NCBI GenBank assembly: GCA_016648135.1
Contig: JADDOH010010106.1
Coordinates: 1 to 64,000, forward strand
DNA: 64,000 nt
Source of the DNA: Agrypnia vestita
Lineage: Eukaryota > Arthropoda > Insecta > Trichoptera > Phryganeidae
Direction: 5' to 3'
Shown: positions 1-12,700 of the stretch, piece after piece
How positions within the stretch are numbered: position 1 is the stretch's first letter
Layout: each line of letters starts with the position of its first letter
The notes under the pieces: generated by a model
What the model saw: only the letters and a program-made list of their open reading frames with translations
What the model was told of the DNA's origin: nothing
Databases searched by the model: none
Made by a program: the position numbers and the translations under genes

Positions 1-172
1 TCGTATAATGATTTTTGATCTGGAAAAAAGTTTATTCTTCAATTTGAGAAAAAATACCTTATTTTATCTTTACAGTCTGGGGGTAAAAATGAATGATGAC
101 ACAAATAGATTTTAGATAATGCCGAAAAAATCCCCAACAACTGCTTTGGAGCAAATGACCGATAAGTTCAGG

Positions 173-332
173 GAAACAAAATACTCATAAAATTAATTTC
201 TTTTTTAGCATATGCAAGTCAAATAGTGTTTCAGTCACAGTGTTCAAGTCAAAATGCAGGGAAGCGACTTCCAAGAAACAAAATACTCATAAAATTAATT
301 TATTTTTTAGCATATGCAAGTCAAATAGTGTT
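173..332. repeat. Direct repeat of about 58 bp, two copies
   Basis: Positions 173-230 and 275-332 are almost identical (a C/A difference in the middle) and are separated by 44 bp. Both contain the word TTTTTTAGCATATGCAAG. This looks like a local duplication. No coding potential is visible. Confidence 0.8.
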
Positions 333-2231
333 AACTTAAACTGAAATGATAAAATAAGGATCTACACATTCAGAAAAAGCAGTTTCACTAAAATAATAAC
401 TATTAATAATTGTAGAAATGTTAAAGAAATATCAGGTTCATTAAAATATGTACATTGTATTGTCATTTGTTTAAGACATTCCTGGTTCCAACCCTCTTTT
501 AAAAAAGGGCTTAAACCAAGGGCAAGACTATTCCGCTGTATACTTCTAACTCTGAAAAATTTCCAATTGGCTAATTTATGCTAATTATTGAAACCTCTCA
601 AGTCAATTTATTACTGGGGAAAAAAACTTGCATTTCATTAATCTTAAAAAAAAATTATAAAGAAGCGAGTAAACAGATTAGTGGTAATTTTTATTTAAAC
701 ACAAGAAAGTTAATAATTTTTCTTGACCATTTAGATAAAATTATTCATCTATATAAAAACATGTAGAGTCCCACAAAAAATTACAGATGCCCAAGGACAT
801 AGGGTAATATTGTTGATTTCCAGAAACAAAAATAATTTTACAGTCAATTTAACTTTTTAAGATTAATCAACATCAAGCAGTTAAGTAAATAGTTTTATTT
901 TTAGTGAAAATTTTAAAAGAATACATAACCTTCACCAAGGGGCATGAAATAATAATTCAAGACTATAAAGCGGTTGGTTACATGTCACATAATTAGTAAA
1001 TGTTGAAAACCCCCTAAGCTTAACAAATCCCATGTTAAAGTTTCAGACTGAAAATTATGAATTTAATTGGAATTTGAGTAACAACATGCATTGGGATTGT
1101 CAAAAAGATTATTAACATTCTTATCTGTCCATGGAATGGATTTTTACATACTTTTTCCTAACTGTAAACATATTTTAAATGTGATACATGTTTGGAATCT
1201 TTGTAGAATAAAATAATAGTACAGCTGTAATTTTTGAGGTTATTAAAAAATTAATGCATTTTGATTTATTATAATGCAATAAAAAAAACTTTCACCAAAT
1301 TGAAGCTTTAATTTTTTGTTTAATTACATCCATCAGAATGTTGGTATGGTTCTAAGAACTTTACTTAAAAATTTCAATTCGCATTGATTAGAAATGGTCT
1401 TATTTGTAAGGGGGCCTCTGTTTTTCCAACTGCTGTAGAGCACACTCCATTCGTGGATATGTCGCAATGGCAATAATCATCACAATGGAACTTCAATAGA
1501 TTACGAAATTTAGGCCAAAGAGATCAGCCCATAATAGTACCAATCCTTAGGGATTCATCCAGCAAAAAAATACTGGATTTTAACCGCTCCTGAATATATG
1601 ATCATTTCTATAGAAAAATATATGAGATATTTGGTTCCTGTTTTCAGTGCCGATCCAGAAGTGATGAGATTTAAGTGTATTTATTATTTAATAAAGATGC
1701 AAATCTGATAAGATTGTATATTTGTGACAAGAAGTAACCAGTTCAGGAGAATTTAAAGAATGTGAATCCCTGCAAGAAGACATTTGGAAGACCACAAATA
1801 ATATGGACGGACACCTGCTATGCCACTTTGGACGAGTCAAACCCAGGAATTTAATATCATCCAATAGTAAAGAATTCAAGAATAGAGCCAAGTGGGGGAA
1901 AAATAAAGAATGTATAAAGAAATGTGTGTTCACGACCTGTGTAAATCATTATTTTACTGAAAGAAGAAAAATTATTTTAATTGAAAATTTATTTAAAATT
2001 TTGTACTATTATGTATATTTGCCTACAGAAAATAAACATACAAGATATTTTCATTTAAAACCAAAATACAATGCAGTAGGGGTTTGTTATTTTTTTGAAA
2101 CAAACTTATGGAAACACGCCACATTAATATTTTTAAATTTACTATTTTCACAATGAGGCTGTTTTCACATGGCTTGTGCTATGGAATGGAAATAGGACTA
2201 ATTTTGTGATCACTGGTGAGATCGAACACGC
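333..2231. other. Intergenic, AT-rich, no gene recognised
   Basis: No host exon was recognised. Around 1765-1925 the plus strand reads a short stretch with GRPQIIWTDTC followed by FKNRAKWGK. This faintly resembles the extreme C-terminus of insect non-LTR reverse transcriptases (GRP..W, then RAKW), but it is broken and too short to name. Confidence 0.35.
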
Positions 2232-2858
2232 TTAACCGGTCATATGCCAAAGCGTAGATCTACGCGACAATTTTTGTACCCTCTGTATGCCGGAGCGTAG
2301 AGACGCTTTCTAGACAAGTATGCGAATTTTACCTATTTTACTTCTGTTTATGGGTTTTTAAAGCTTATTTGTTTGGTTGTATCTCAAGTTTTTGAATAAA
2401 TGAACGAATTCTATTCGTCAAGTAACCTCATTTTCCACAAAAACCGGACAAAAAATCGTTCCAAGTGTCGTTTTCGAACTGCGAAAAAAAGTGTGTTTTT
2501 TTTTATAATGTTATAATTAAGTATTATTATATTCTTTGATATATTTAGAACGAAAAAATTGAAATACAATATCTTTAGTGTTATTACTTCCATGGTTTTA
2601 TTCGATAAACATGTGCATACATTTCTGACAATAAATTTCTTTACTTATTTTCATAATTAATGAATAAGTAATTATTGTACAATTATTGAAGTCTATATAT
2701 TGAAAAACCGGAAAATGCAACTTCTTAGCGATTATTGTTGATTTTTACATGAATATAACCATTACAAAAAAGTGTCTAAAAGACAGCAATCGTGCGCAAA
2801 ATTGTGCGGCAGACAGGGTACATTTCGCATTACGTATGGCCGGCATATGACCGGTTAA
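2232..2858. mobile_element. Non-autonomous TTAA-flanked DNA transposon (piggyBac-like ends)
   Basis: The sequence TTAA at 2232-2235 is followed by CCGGTCATATGCC. The exact reverse complement GGCATATGACCGG ends at 2854 and is followed by TTAA (2855-2858). The result is a 619-bp element with 13-bp perfect terminal inverted repeats inside a TTAA target duplication, the integration signature of piggyBac (Kolobok also uses TTAA). No transposase ORF lies inside, so it would have depended on a transposase supplied in trans. Confidence 0.75.
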
Positions 2859-5800
2859 AAGTAATACTATCAAGCACTTGCAGTGATTTTACATTTACTA
2901 CAAATTGGCATGAAATAACGTAATCGCCGTGCACAGAAGTTTCGGTGCACAGTAGAACCTCATTTAATTAGAAATTTGGCTTCACTTTAAATATTTCATG
3001 ATTCATAAGCCATATAATTGACAAATTTCAAGAAGGACTTGAAATTTATAACAGGCACCTTGTACCCTCATCGGTTTTGGGACATACCTTTCAGGGTGAT
3101 AATATTTACAATAAGTCTATTAAATTTCAAATTAATAAGGTTCTACCATATATTGAAGATACATATTTAACAACAAAAATACATTTTCCTTAGTTAGATA
3201 AATATATTTACTGACTATAACAAAACTATAATTGCAATTTATTTTAATTATTGAGACAGTTTTGAGCCACTTTAAAAGGCACATTATAATCAGAAACACA
3301 TTATTATCTTTAGCTTTTCTATTAACTATTTCAACCATTCAGCAGAAATTAATGTATACACATATACAAAAGGCATGCACTATGGATTCAAAGAAGCTGC
3401 AGGTAACTAAAATTTCTGAGAAAAAAATACACATTTCGTTTGATTTTTTCCCAAGAATTTTAGTACATATGCATAGCTTTTTATTGTGTTGAAAACACCC
3501 CTGCATATTAATATACATGAACCCAACTGAAAAGAAAAGGTACACATAGATAATTAAGAATAACACAAAAACATGAAATACCTCATCCTTTCTCTCAACG
3601 ATTTCTGAATACAAAAATATTTTTTTTTATCAATGATCTTGTGGAAAATAGACTTTTCCTGAATGCTTAATAATAGTAAGAAAACGAGAAAAAATGTATA
3701 TTGATAGGATATTTTATGACATTTTGTCATTCCAGTATTATTTACTGTCATATTCAGCAATTTATTTATACTATTAAAGCAAAAAAATATCCACAACAAA
3801 TTAAAGGTTCCAATGACATAACTCAACTAAAAATACATTTGGAAGACACAACTTTGTCAGTTAAAATTTGAGAATTTCTTCTAGTGTTTACAATGATTAA
3901 CAAGTAGTGGATTTATAAAAAGATACCAATTTGACAAGTATAAGTTTTTTATTTTTTACCTTTGAGATTTCTAAAAGTAGTTTTTTTTTTATAATAAAAC
4001 ACGCAAAGCGTCAGCCCCTGCAAAGATCGGTCTGTGTCAACCGCAAGGTGTTGTAGAGAAATAGAAGGAGAAGTCTATTATATATGGATATTAAAATAAG
4101 AAGGAAGTACACAATGTAAAAATAGGCTAGGTAATTGTTTCACATTTAGTTACTTGTTGGGGACTTTGGAATTATGTTAATATACCGTATAAAATAAACA
4201 ATTGCAGAGATTATCAATAGTCTAAGAAAATTCTTGAACATGATGCATAGAAAACATCATAAAGAATTTTAAATTACATGATTAGTTTCTTACACTATTT
4301 ACAACTCCGTTGTAGAGGGGAATAAATTTGGTCCAGAATGTCATTGGTGCCAAACCACCTACAATACAAATATGTATATCTTTAGGTCCGTGTTGTAGAT
4401 ACAGAATATTATTGAAATAAAATTCAGAGTATTTTCTTTCAAACGTTTTCATTCAACAAAAATGTACATGCATAAACTGAAACATATTATAAATAAAATT
4501 TGTAAAAAAGAAACTTGATCACATTTCTCTGATTCTAAAAACGGGACGCGCTTTAGAATCAACGTATGGTCATAAAATCAGTTTTTTATTTTTCCATGCC
4601 CTGCAAGCAGCACCGTTTTAATGAAGAAACCCTGCCCCCAAATTTGAGTCTTATAGCACTCTTCAGTCCCAAAAATAAAGTGATGTGAACCCATGATAAT
4701 GATCAATACGCAAAACATATTGACGACTCATACGATTCAGACTCTGATATTGATTCAGAAGGAAGTGATGAATAATGTACCTACTAATGACTATTTTTGT
4801 TAGAAAACAGAATTCTATTACATTAAAGATATATTTTAGCACATTTGTTAAATATATTAACATTTTTTATTGGTAGTGCTGAAACTAAGGTGTCTCAAAA
4901 AAATGTGAGAATCAAGATTTTGATTATTATGGCCTATATCCACAGATGTGATTTTAGTACAAACTATGTCTCAGAGACTCGCCATCTCGCGCCTCACTTC
5001 ACACTTGTCATATATCAGTTTGTTGACCACCGATATTCTAGTATCATTTGGGTGAATTTGAATATTCCCAGTAAATTCAATGCCTTCTGTTACAGATAGC
5101 TACGATTCTAGGTAAAGTTTGTCTCAAAAAATCTCAACATGTGTAATGATTTATGTATTTATCTCATTGTATTTTATTTCATGGACATGGGCCATTTGAC
5201 TTTGTGCACACCAATAACATTACAGACCAGCTAGAAGCGTGTGATTTAAAAATAATATTTTAATTTATTGCACTAAACCTGTAATCCTTAAAATTTGTTA
5301 TGCACTGATTGAACAATAACAGTAAATAGTGATGCGGTAAAGCTGATCAGATCTCAACCTACAGTAAATATTGTAATTAACTAGGTGTTAAAGTTACTAC
5401 CCTCAATCAATGATTTTTCTCAACTTCCTAACTCGCCAAAGAAATGATGCGAGATCACCTTCTAACGTTCTGCGGGGTTCAAAGTATGCAGTACAGATAT
5501 CCCCGTAATTATATAAATAGTACAAAGTATTATGCAAAGCCGAAAACCATCAACAAATGAGAAATTAGATGTGGCAAGAACATTACGACCACTTTTACCG
5601 ATAATTCATAATTATCGTTTACTGTAGGCTGCCTCACACTTACATAATAATAATAAAGTCTAATAAAATGTAATAAATTATTGTATGTAATTCATAAAAG
5701 GTAAACAAATAAATCAGGAAAACACATTCATCATAAAAGTTAAGGAAAATCTGTGCTGCTTGCGTACACGCACTTATTCCAGTTTCAGATTAGCAAGGCA

Positions 5801-6494
5801 CAGTACGTAAATCATCATTGGATAGAACGCTAGGACTGCTCACGATAACAATATTCCTCGCTAGACTGATACCTGGAATAAGACTGCAGATCCTTAAAAG
5901 GGTAAAGCTCCGGGATGACAAGTCAATTGTATTAAAATGTTAACTTCATTCTGCAACATTAGCTAGCCACGGATAGTCAAAACCAATTAATTAATCTACT
6001 TGTCACTGTTGTAAAATTTTATTTTGTCACACCAAATATGTACATACTTTAGATAATGAATCTAGATTGATAAAAGAACTTTTATTTATATTATACTGAA
6101 TATACAGTAGAAGAATTAATTACAGTCATCATATACAAAATAGAATTGAACATGAAAAATATAATGATTTAAAAGTGATAAAATCTGATAATATTGTCTT
6201 CAGATATGAGAAAATGCTTACATCTCCAATTTCACCCGGACGGAAGAAAGCTTGATTAGGCAATCTTAAAATTCCCTTAAGCGCATATGTACTTATTTTA
6301 ATTATTTGATTTTGTTTATGATGTTTATATTCCAATTTAAGAAAACAATTATAAAATAAAAAAAATTAGTAAGCTAACCCCTGAATGTTCACACAAAGAT
6401 AATCATTATTATACAAATAAATTAAATATGCATATGTAGAAAATTTAAGTACATACATGAATGGTAAATAATATTTGTTAAAGATCATTTCACT
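2859..6494. other. Intergenic stretch downstream of the USF gene, nothing recognised
   Basis: AT-rich DNA with only short, low-complexity open frames. I recognised no host exon, RNA gene or bounded transposon in this stretch. Confidence 0.4.
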
Positions 6495-6500
6495 TTTATT
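6495..6500 (-). terminator. Candidate polyadenylation signal of the USF gene
   Basis: AATAAA on the minus strand, about 245 bp downstream of the USF stop codon. It is the first exact AATAAA I see after the stop. It rests on position and hexamer only. Confidence 0.35.
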
Positions 6501-6744
6501 TATATACAACTATGTAAAATTTAATACATATACAAGTGGGTTCATAATATACAGCAACACTAAAATCACTATCGAAGGTTAGTTAACCAGCAGAGCGACA
6601 AGTAAAGTATTTAACACAATTGACCTCCTACATACTGTGATTTTTTCTGTACATAAATTATAAGCAAACCGTTAGTTATTTGATAACAGGTGAATTTGTT
6701 TACACATAAGTATTGCAAATTATAAAATAAATATGCGCCGAGAG

Positions 6745-9700
6745 CTATGACACATCAGATGATTCGGAATTAGGCACAATACCATTCTGCGATAGTTGAT
6801 GGCGCAGTAATAGGTTACTCCGTTTGAGCTCTGCGACCTGCATGGAGAGACTCACCACGTCCTTCAGTGAATCTTCTAATCTAGATAGACAAAAATTCCA
6901 GTGTCACAAAATCAGTATGTTTATAATTTTTTTAAAAACCGAGCAACCCACCAACAGAGAATGATAACGATAACTTACACGCCAATACAGACCAACATAA
7001 AATAACTTAAATTTAGCTGGTTGATTGATTAATAAATAAATTGTAAAGAAAATGAGAAATAAAATATGTATATACAGTGGACCCATGGTAATCTGAAAAA
7101 CGTTTTGCAGGGCGATGTCGGATTATAGAGTACTGCCTAAGATCCTCTATAGTCCGGAATTTTTTACAAATGTGTACCTTGTAATCCGACAAATTACAGA
7201 TCCAATGATAAGATTTCATATGTTATACTTTGAAGTACAAATCATACTCCATTATGTATGTCAAATTTAGTAAATTAAACAACACAATAGAGAGCTTACG
7301 TTTTAAGAATGTTCTTAGGTTTTCACGGCCACTCAGAATCTTCAAGTTTGTGTTTACTGGGGTACTATGCTGTGTTGTTATGACGTTTCGGATCCCATTG
7401 TAGGGTCCATCATCAACACATCAGCCCTGATGATGGACCCTGCAATGGAATCCGAAACAACGGCCCGAAAAAACAACATGGCATAATACCCCAGTAAACA
7501 GAAACTTGAAGAGCTTATGTTTTATTATAAAATTAACGTCATTAATGCTATAGAACATACAAAAAATAATAACTTCACATTAGGAAATAATTGTGTACAA
7601 ACAAATGTACATACTAAAATAATCAAAAATTATGAATAAAATTCATAATATGAATGTTGGATTACAGGGGGGGCCGGATTAGACAGGGGCCGGATTGCCG
7701 CGAGTTCACTATATTTGGAATATATAATTAATAAAAATGTAATTTGTTTTCACCCAAGTGGTGTAAACAAAGTACCTAAAAGCAAAGTAGGTACATATGT
7801 AGGTCAAAAAGGATTTGTAATGATTGTGATTATTTTTATATAAGAAAAACATGTAGAAATTTTGATGTTAGAGTTAAGGAACACTAGAGGTGCTTAAGTA
7901 GGAATAATTATTGTGAATTTTCGAACCATCTTTTGGATATGGATCATTCTCTTGATATTAATAAGGGTTTACAAATTTTACATACAAATTATACCAAATT
8001 ACAATTTGATAAATTAGAAATATTGAAAATAAGAAAAAGTATTAATAGTAAATTGAATATTATAAATAACCGGGTCCTTTTTACAAATAATTATCTTAAA
8101 TTTGTTTTCATGTTAGTACTCAATTTTTATTCATTTTTTATAAATTATTTTTTTAATATTTTGATTGTCGATACTTTGATTTTTAATTTGTTTGTATATG
8201 TTACAGTGAATCTATTTTTCTAGTGAGTCCATCATTCACTGGCATTTTAGAGAAATTATATTCAAGGTCATTCTTATCATATTCAAAGAGTTTTTCACCA
8301 ATAGAAATGAATACAATATTTTAACTTCTACTTACTAGTGAATTTATTGGTTTCCAAACTGTCAAAAATTAAATTTGACAAGTCTGAAATCCGTTTCCGT
8401 AAAAATCTATGCTTTTAAACGAACTTTTATTTATGCAAATTGAAACAACCGGGCCTTGAATAACAATTTAATAAGTTATTGCGTGAACAAGGTTCTTATT
8501 GCATTATTAATTTCTTCTGTGCATATCAACATTATGTAGGTAACGAATATTATTAAAATAGTCATTTTGAAGTGTTGAAAGTTGAAAGTTTCGGCTGCAC
8601 CAATTCTTCATTATATGATTTTATAACAAGATTCTAATGACACATGGACCTTGTTTTTCAAAATTTATTTTGCATTTTGTGTCTCATTCTACACTAGTCT
8701 AGTCCAAAGTCACCACAAAGCGACAGTATTTCTAATTTTTATCCTTTGAGCGATAGCATATTCTCTATTCTGTGGCGATAGATGCGCATCTACCTTTCCA
8801 CCAACGAGACCCAAATTTCGTCTTCTGCGCATTCCCCCACTTAGCCAAAGAATTTCATGAAGTTTGCCGGCAACTATAACTAAAACGTAATATATTTTTA
8901 AAATTTTAATCGCGAACACTTACAAAATTCTGATCATCTTATAATTCAAAAGACAGTCGATTAAACTCATAAAAGTGGTACGGTGTGAGCAAGCTTCGCG
9001 TCTGTCACCGACGTCGAGTAAGTTTGCGAACTTAAAAACCGCGCACTTTATGTTGTACGTCTACCACCCACTTTACACGTGCTTTACACAGCGCAAACAA
9101 GAAACGCAAATGACATTAGACACATTTTTGATAAAAAGATAGAAAATTAAAAATGTGGAAGAATCTGAATGAATTCCTACGTAAATGATGACTTAAAATC
9201 TCTTTGATTTTTTTGTATTTTTCGCATCGAGTGTTTGTTACTTGATGCACTTTTAAAGGTTCGTTTAAAATTAATAATACCAGGTGTATGTTTATTTATG
9301 TTTGTATATTTGTAAGAAATAAACTTTTGTTGTATTGTTATAAAAAAAACATATTTAATAAACTTAATTGACAAAATACGTAATCATTAATAAAAATTTT
9401 CCCTTAACCCCCCAATATTTACATGGTGACATAACCTCGTTTTGTTCCGGCAGTCGTCAGATATCATAAAAAACCCGAGTGCGCGATCTTTCAGCCGACA
9501 CCTCACTTCGCGATTCGTATTCGTTTTGTGGTGCCGCTGTCCTATTTTAATTTAAGAGTTAAAATAGGACCGCAAAATGAATAAAAATCGCCTAGTGAAG
9601 TGCCGCCTTTATACTTTCTACACTTTAAGAATTACGTGTACAACTTGATAGTTTCACCGATATATTGTCTATGCTTTGAGTAACGCGCGCATTCGTGAAC

Positions 9701-12700
9701 AAAATATATTTTCACGGATAATGTGTAGTGAATCTGAGAACTCGTTGATTTAGATGTTTTCACTGCCCAGACTCTGCCCGACCGGGAAAAGTACATTTCT
9801 ACTAGTAAAAGTATAGTCTCACTAAAAATGCAAATTCTCTGTACCATATACATTGTATACTGACGAAGGGGCCATTGGCCCTGAAACATGTTGATATTTT
9901 CAATATATAAATGGTGAAAACAAAGTACATTTTTATCTATATATTAATTACTCCAACCAATGTCGTTTCTGCATACTGATAATTTCTGTTGCCAGTTTAA
10001 AAAAAAACATTTTAGAGTACATTAAAAAGATTAAAAAATATAGGAATACGAACAAACTGATATCAAAAAACATCCAAATCCAAATTATCGAAAATTAAAA
10101 TATCGGAATTTATAGATTTTTTTAAATATTTTCGTGGAATCCGTGTATTCAAAACAGCCAACGTAATTGCAGTCAACGAATTTTTGTGCTGGTCATACCA
10201 CAGAATGACGCTTTATGACATTGACAGTAAGTATACGTTTACGCTTTTCTTTTTATTGTTTTTGCCTTAATCTTGCTTCAATAAACGTTCAAAACATTTA
10301 TTTATTAAACATTTATTACGCTTTATATTTTATTTAAACTGCAAAGTGAACTTTCATAAACGTCCTCTCATATAACCTCAAAAGTGTCACAGCGCGTGGC
10401 GCGAATGTCATTTTACGTGTCATTTTCTCCGTATTTATACATAAATATTATTATTTTTCAGAATTCCGATGGAAGACTCAACATCACAAACCGGCAATTT
10501 GATAATGCGATTCGAGTTCACAATATGAAAGAAGAAATGCCAGACGTAGAGTGTCAAACATAACAGAAGAGCAATGTGAAAGAAGGAATGCTGACCAGCG
10601 GGAACGTAAAAATGCTAGGCAAAGAGTGTATGCTGAAGGAAGAAATGCGAAATCTTATTTTAAATGTGCAGTACAACTGTGCTAATGCATTTGCATCTTT
10701 CGGAGTGCAAATAAGTGACATACCAGGTGTAGGCCCGTATTGTTTAAAAATTTCAGGTGAAGTATATCATAGAACGTCTAGAAGTTTGCAGAGTGATGGA
10801 GAGGTGCCGGCATATGCGCAACTATATGTTTACGATGCGGATGAAGCAGTCAGGGTACGTATGAGCCATCCGTCTAACCTTAGATGTCAACAAAATATAA
10901 TGGAAACTATTGATAATGTCATCCGTCGTGTAAGTCCATATGCTCTCCAATACAAAAGGTTGAAAGAAGCGGTTGAGGAAGAAGAATCTATAGTTGCAGA
11001 GCACGGGGGCCAGATGCGGAATATTCAACTACTCTTTACGCGTTCTTCGTTAGATGACCAAAGAAGGTATAATGCTCCATCTAATAATAATGAAGTCGCC
11101 ATTGTGTATGTAGCAGATTACGAAGGTAGGTTACCGCCAAACGTAGATTTTGCTGTTCACCCTAAGAATGTAGGAGGTCTCCAGCGTATTAATATGTTAT
11201 CAAAACATTTAGATCCGATGGTTTTTCCATTGTTATTTCCATCAGGTGAATTTGGTTGGACTCTACAGCCTTAAATAATACAACATTAACTGCATGGTTT
11301 AAACTTAACCAAGTAATATTAAGTATCAGGATTTAACTAATTTCTATGTTTTTTCTAGCAATAAGCAGTGGAAGAAGAGGCAATGTGGCGGGGACAAGAT
11401 TATTGGTCGCATGTCCCCCGTTTCTCCTAGAAATATAGAATTATACCATTTAAGACTTATTCTTTTACAAGTGACTAGCGCTACGTCCTTTGAGTCTTTG
11501 CGGACTGTTAATGGTTGTCTACTTCCTACATTTCGTGATGCAGTACGAGAATTAGGATTCATCGATGATATTGGAGAATGGTAGCATTGCATGGCTGAAG
11601 CTTCAACGTATATGATGCCCAAAGCTCTTCGCGACCTATTTGTCTTATTAATGATTCATTGCCTCCCACCAGATCCGTTGCAGCTGTGGAACGATTTCAA
11701 AGACTTGATGTCAGAAGACTTTAGTCGTCAAGGTGCTACTGCAGAAATTGCACAAAATTGTTCCCTTTTGTATATTCAAAAGGCATTAATAAATGAAAAT
11801 TCTTCATGCACATCACAGGGTTTGCCGGGACCAGATTACAGCAATACTTATAATGAAGTGGTTGATATTAATTTAGCATTAGAAAGTTCTTTAGGGTTAG
11901 AGATGGCTGGAAAACTCAATCGAGAACAACATTGTGCTTTCGACAGTATATTAAGTAAAAAATTTCAGATGTACCTGAAACAAAAAAATGTTTCTTTATT
12001 GACGGTCCTGGTGGCACAGGTAAAACGTTCCTTTATAAGATTATTATACATACTTGAAGAGGAAGATCTAAGAAAGTTTTATCTGTTGCTTGGACAGGAA
12101 TATCAGCAATTTTATTACCAGGTGGACGTACATGTCACATGGCTTTTAATTTACTTCTTGATTTATAGAATAACACAACATGCAGAGTGACATCCAAGAA
12201 CCGTGCAATTATAAGTGCAGCTGATGTTATCATCTGGGATGAAGCACCGATGGCGCCAGTTATAGCTTTAGATATAATTGAACGTACTCTGCGCGATATA
12301 ATGGGTAATAATGATATTTTTGGCAATAAAGTAATCATTTTGGGCGGCGACTAGACAAATTCTACCAGTTTCTCGAAGGGCTTCTCGCGGTCAGTTAGTA
12401 GCGACATCTATTAAAAACAGCCAACATTGGAAAAATTTTACTATTTTCAATTTGAAAACTAATGTCCCCGCTTTAGAAGGTGAAAATTCATTTACACAGT
12501 GGCTTTTAGATTTAGGCGATGGAAAGCTGCCTCCTGTGGAAGGAAAGTATGCGTCATCAGTGCTTATTCCAAATGAAAGTGTAAGTCAAAATGTTGTTCA
12601 AAGCATATATAATGAAGTACATTCTATAGCGGATGTTCCCCTAATGAGTAAACGAGCGATACTGTGTCCAAAGAATGAACATGCTCGATTGGTTAACGAA

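Noticed and set aside
8710..8919. Minus-strand 69-aa frame with GGMRRRRNLGLVGGK
   Set aside because: Short, no recognisable domain, no splice context.
10822..11028. Antisense frame opposite the Helitron N-terminal remnant
   Set aside because: Shadow of the plus-strand Helitron protein.
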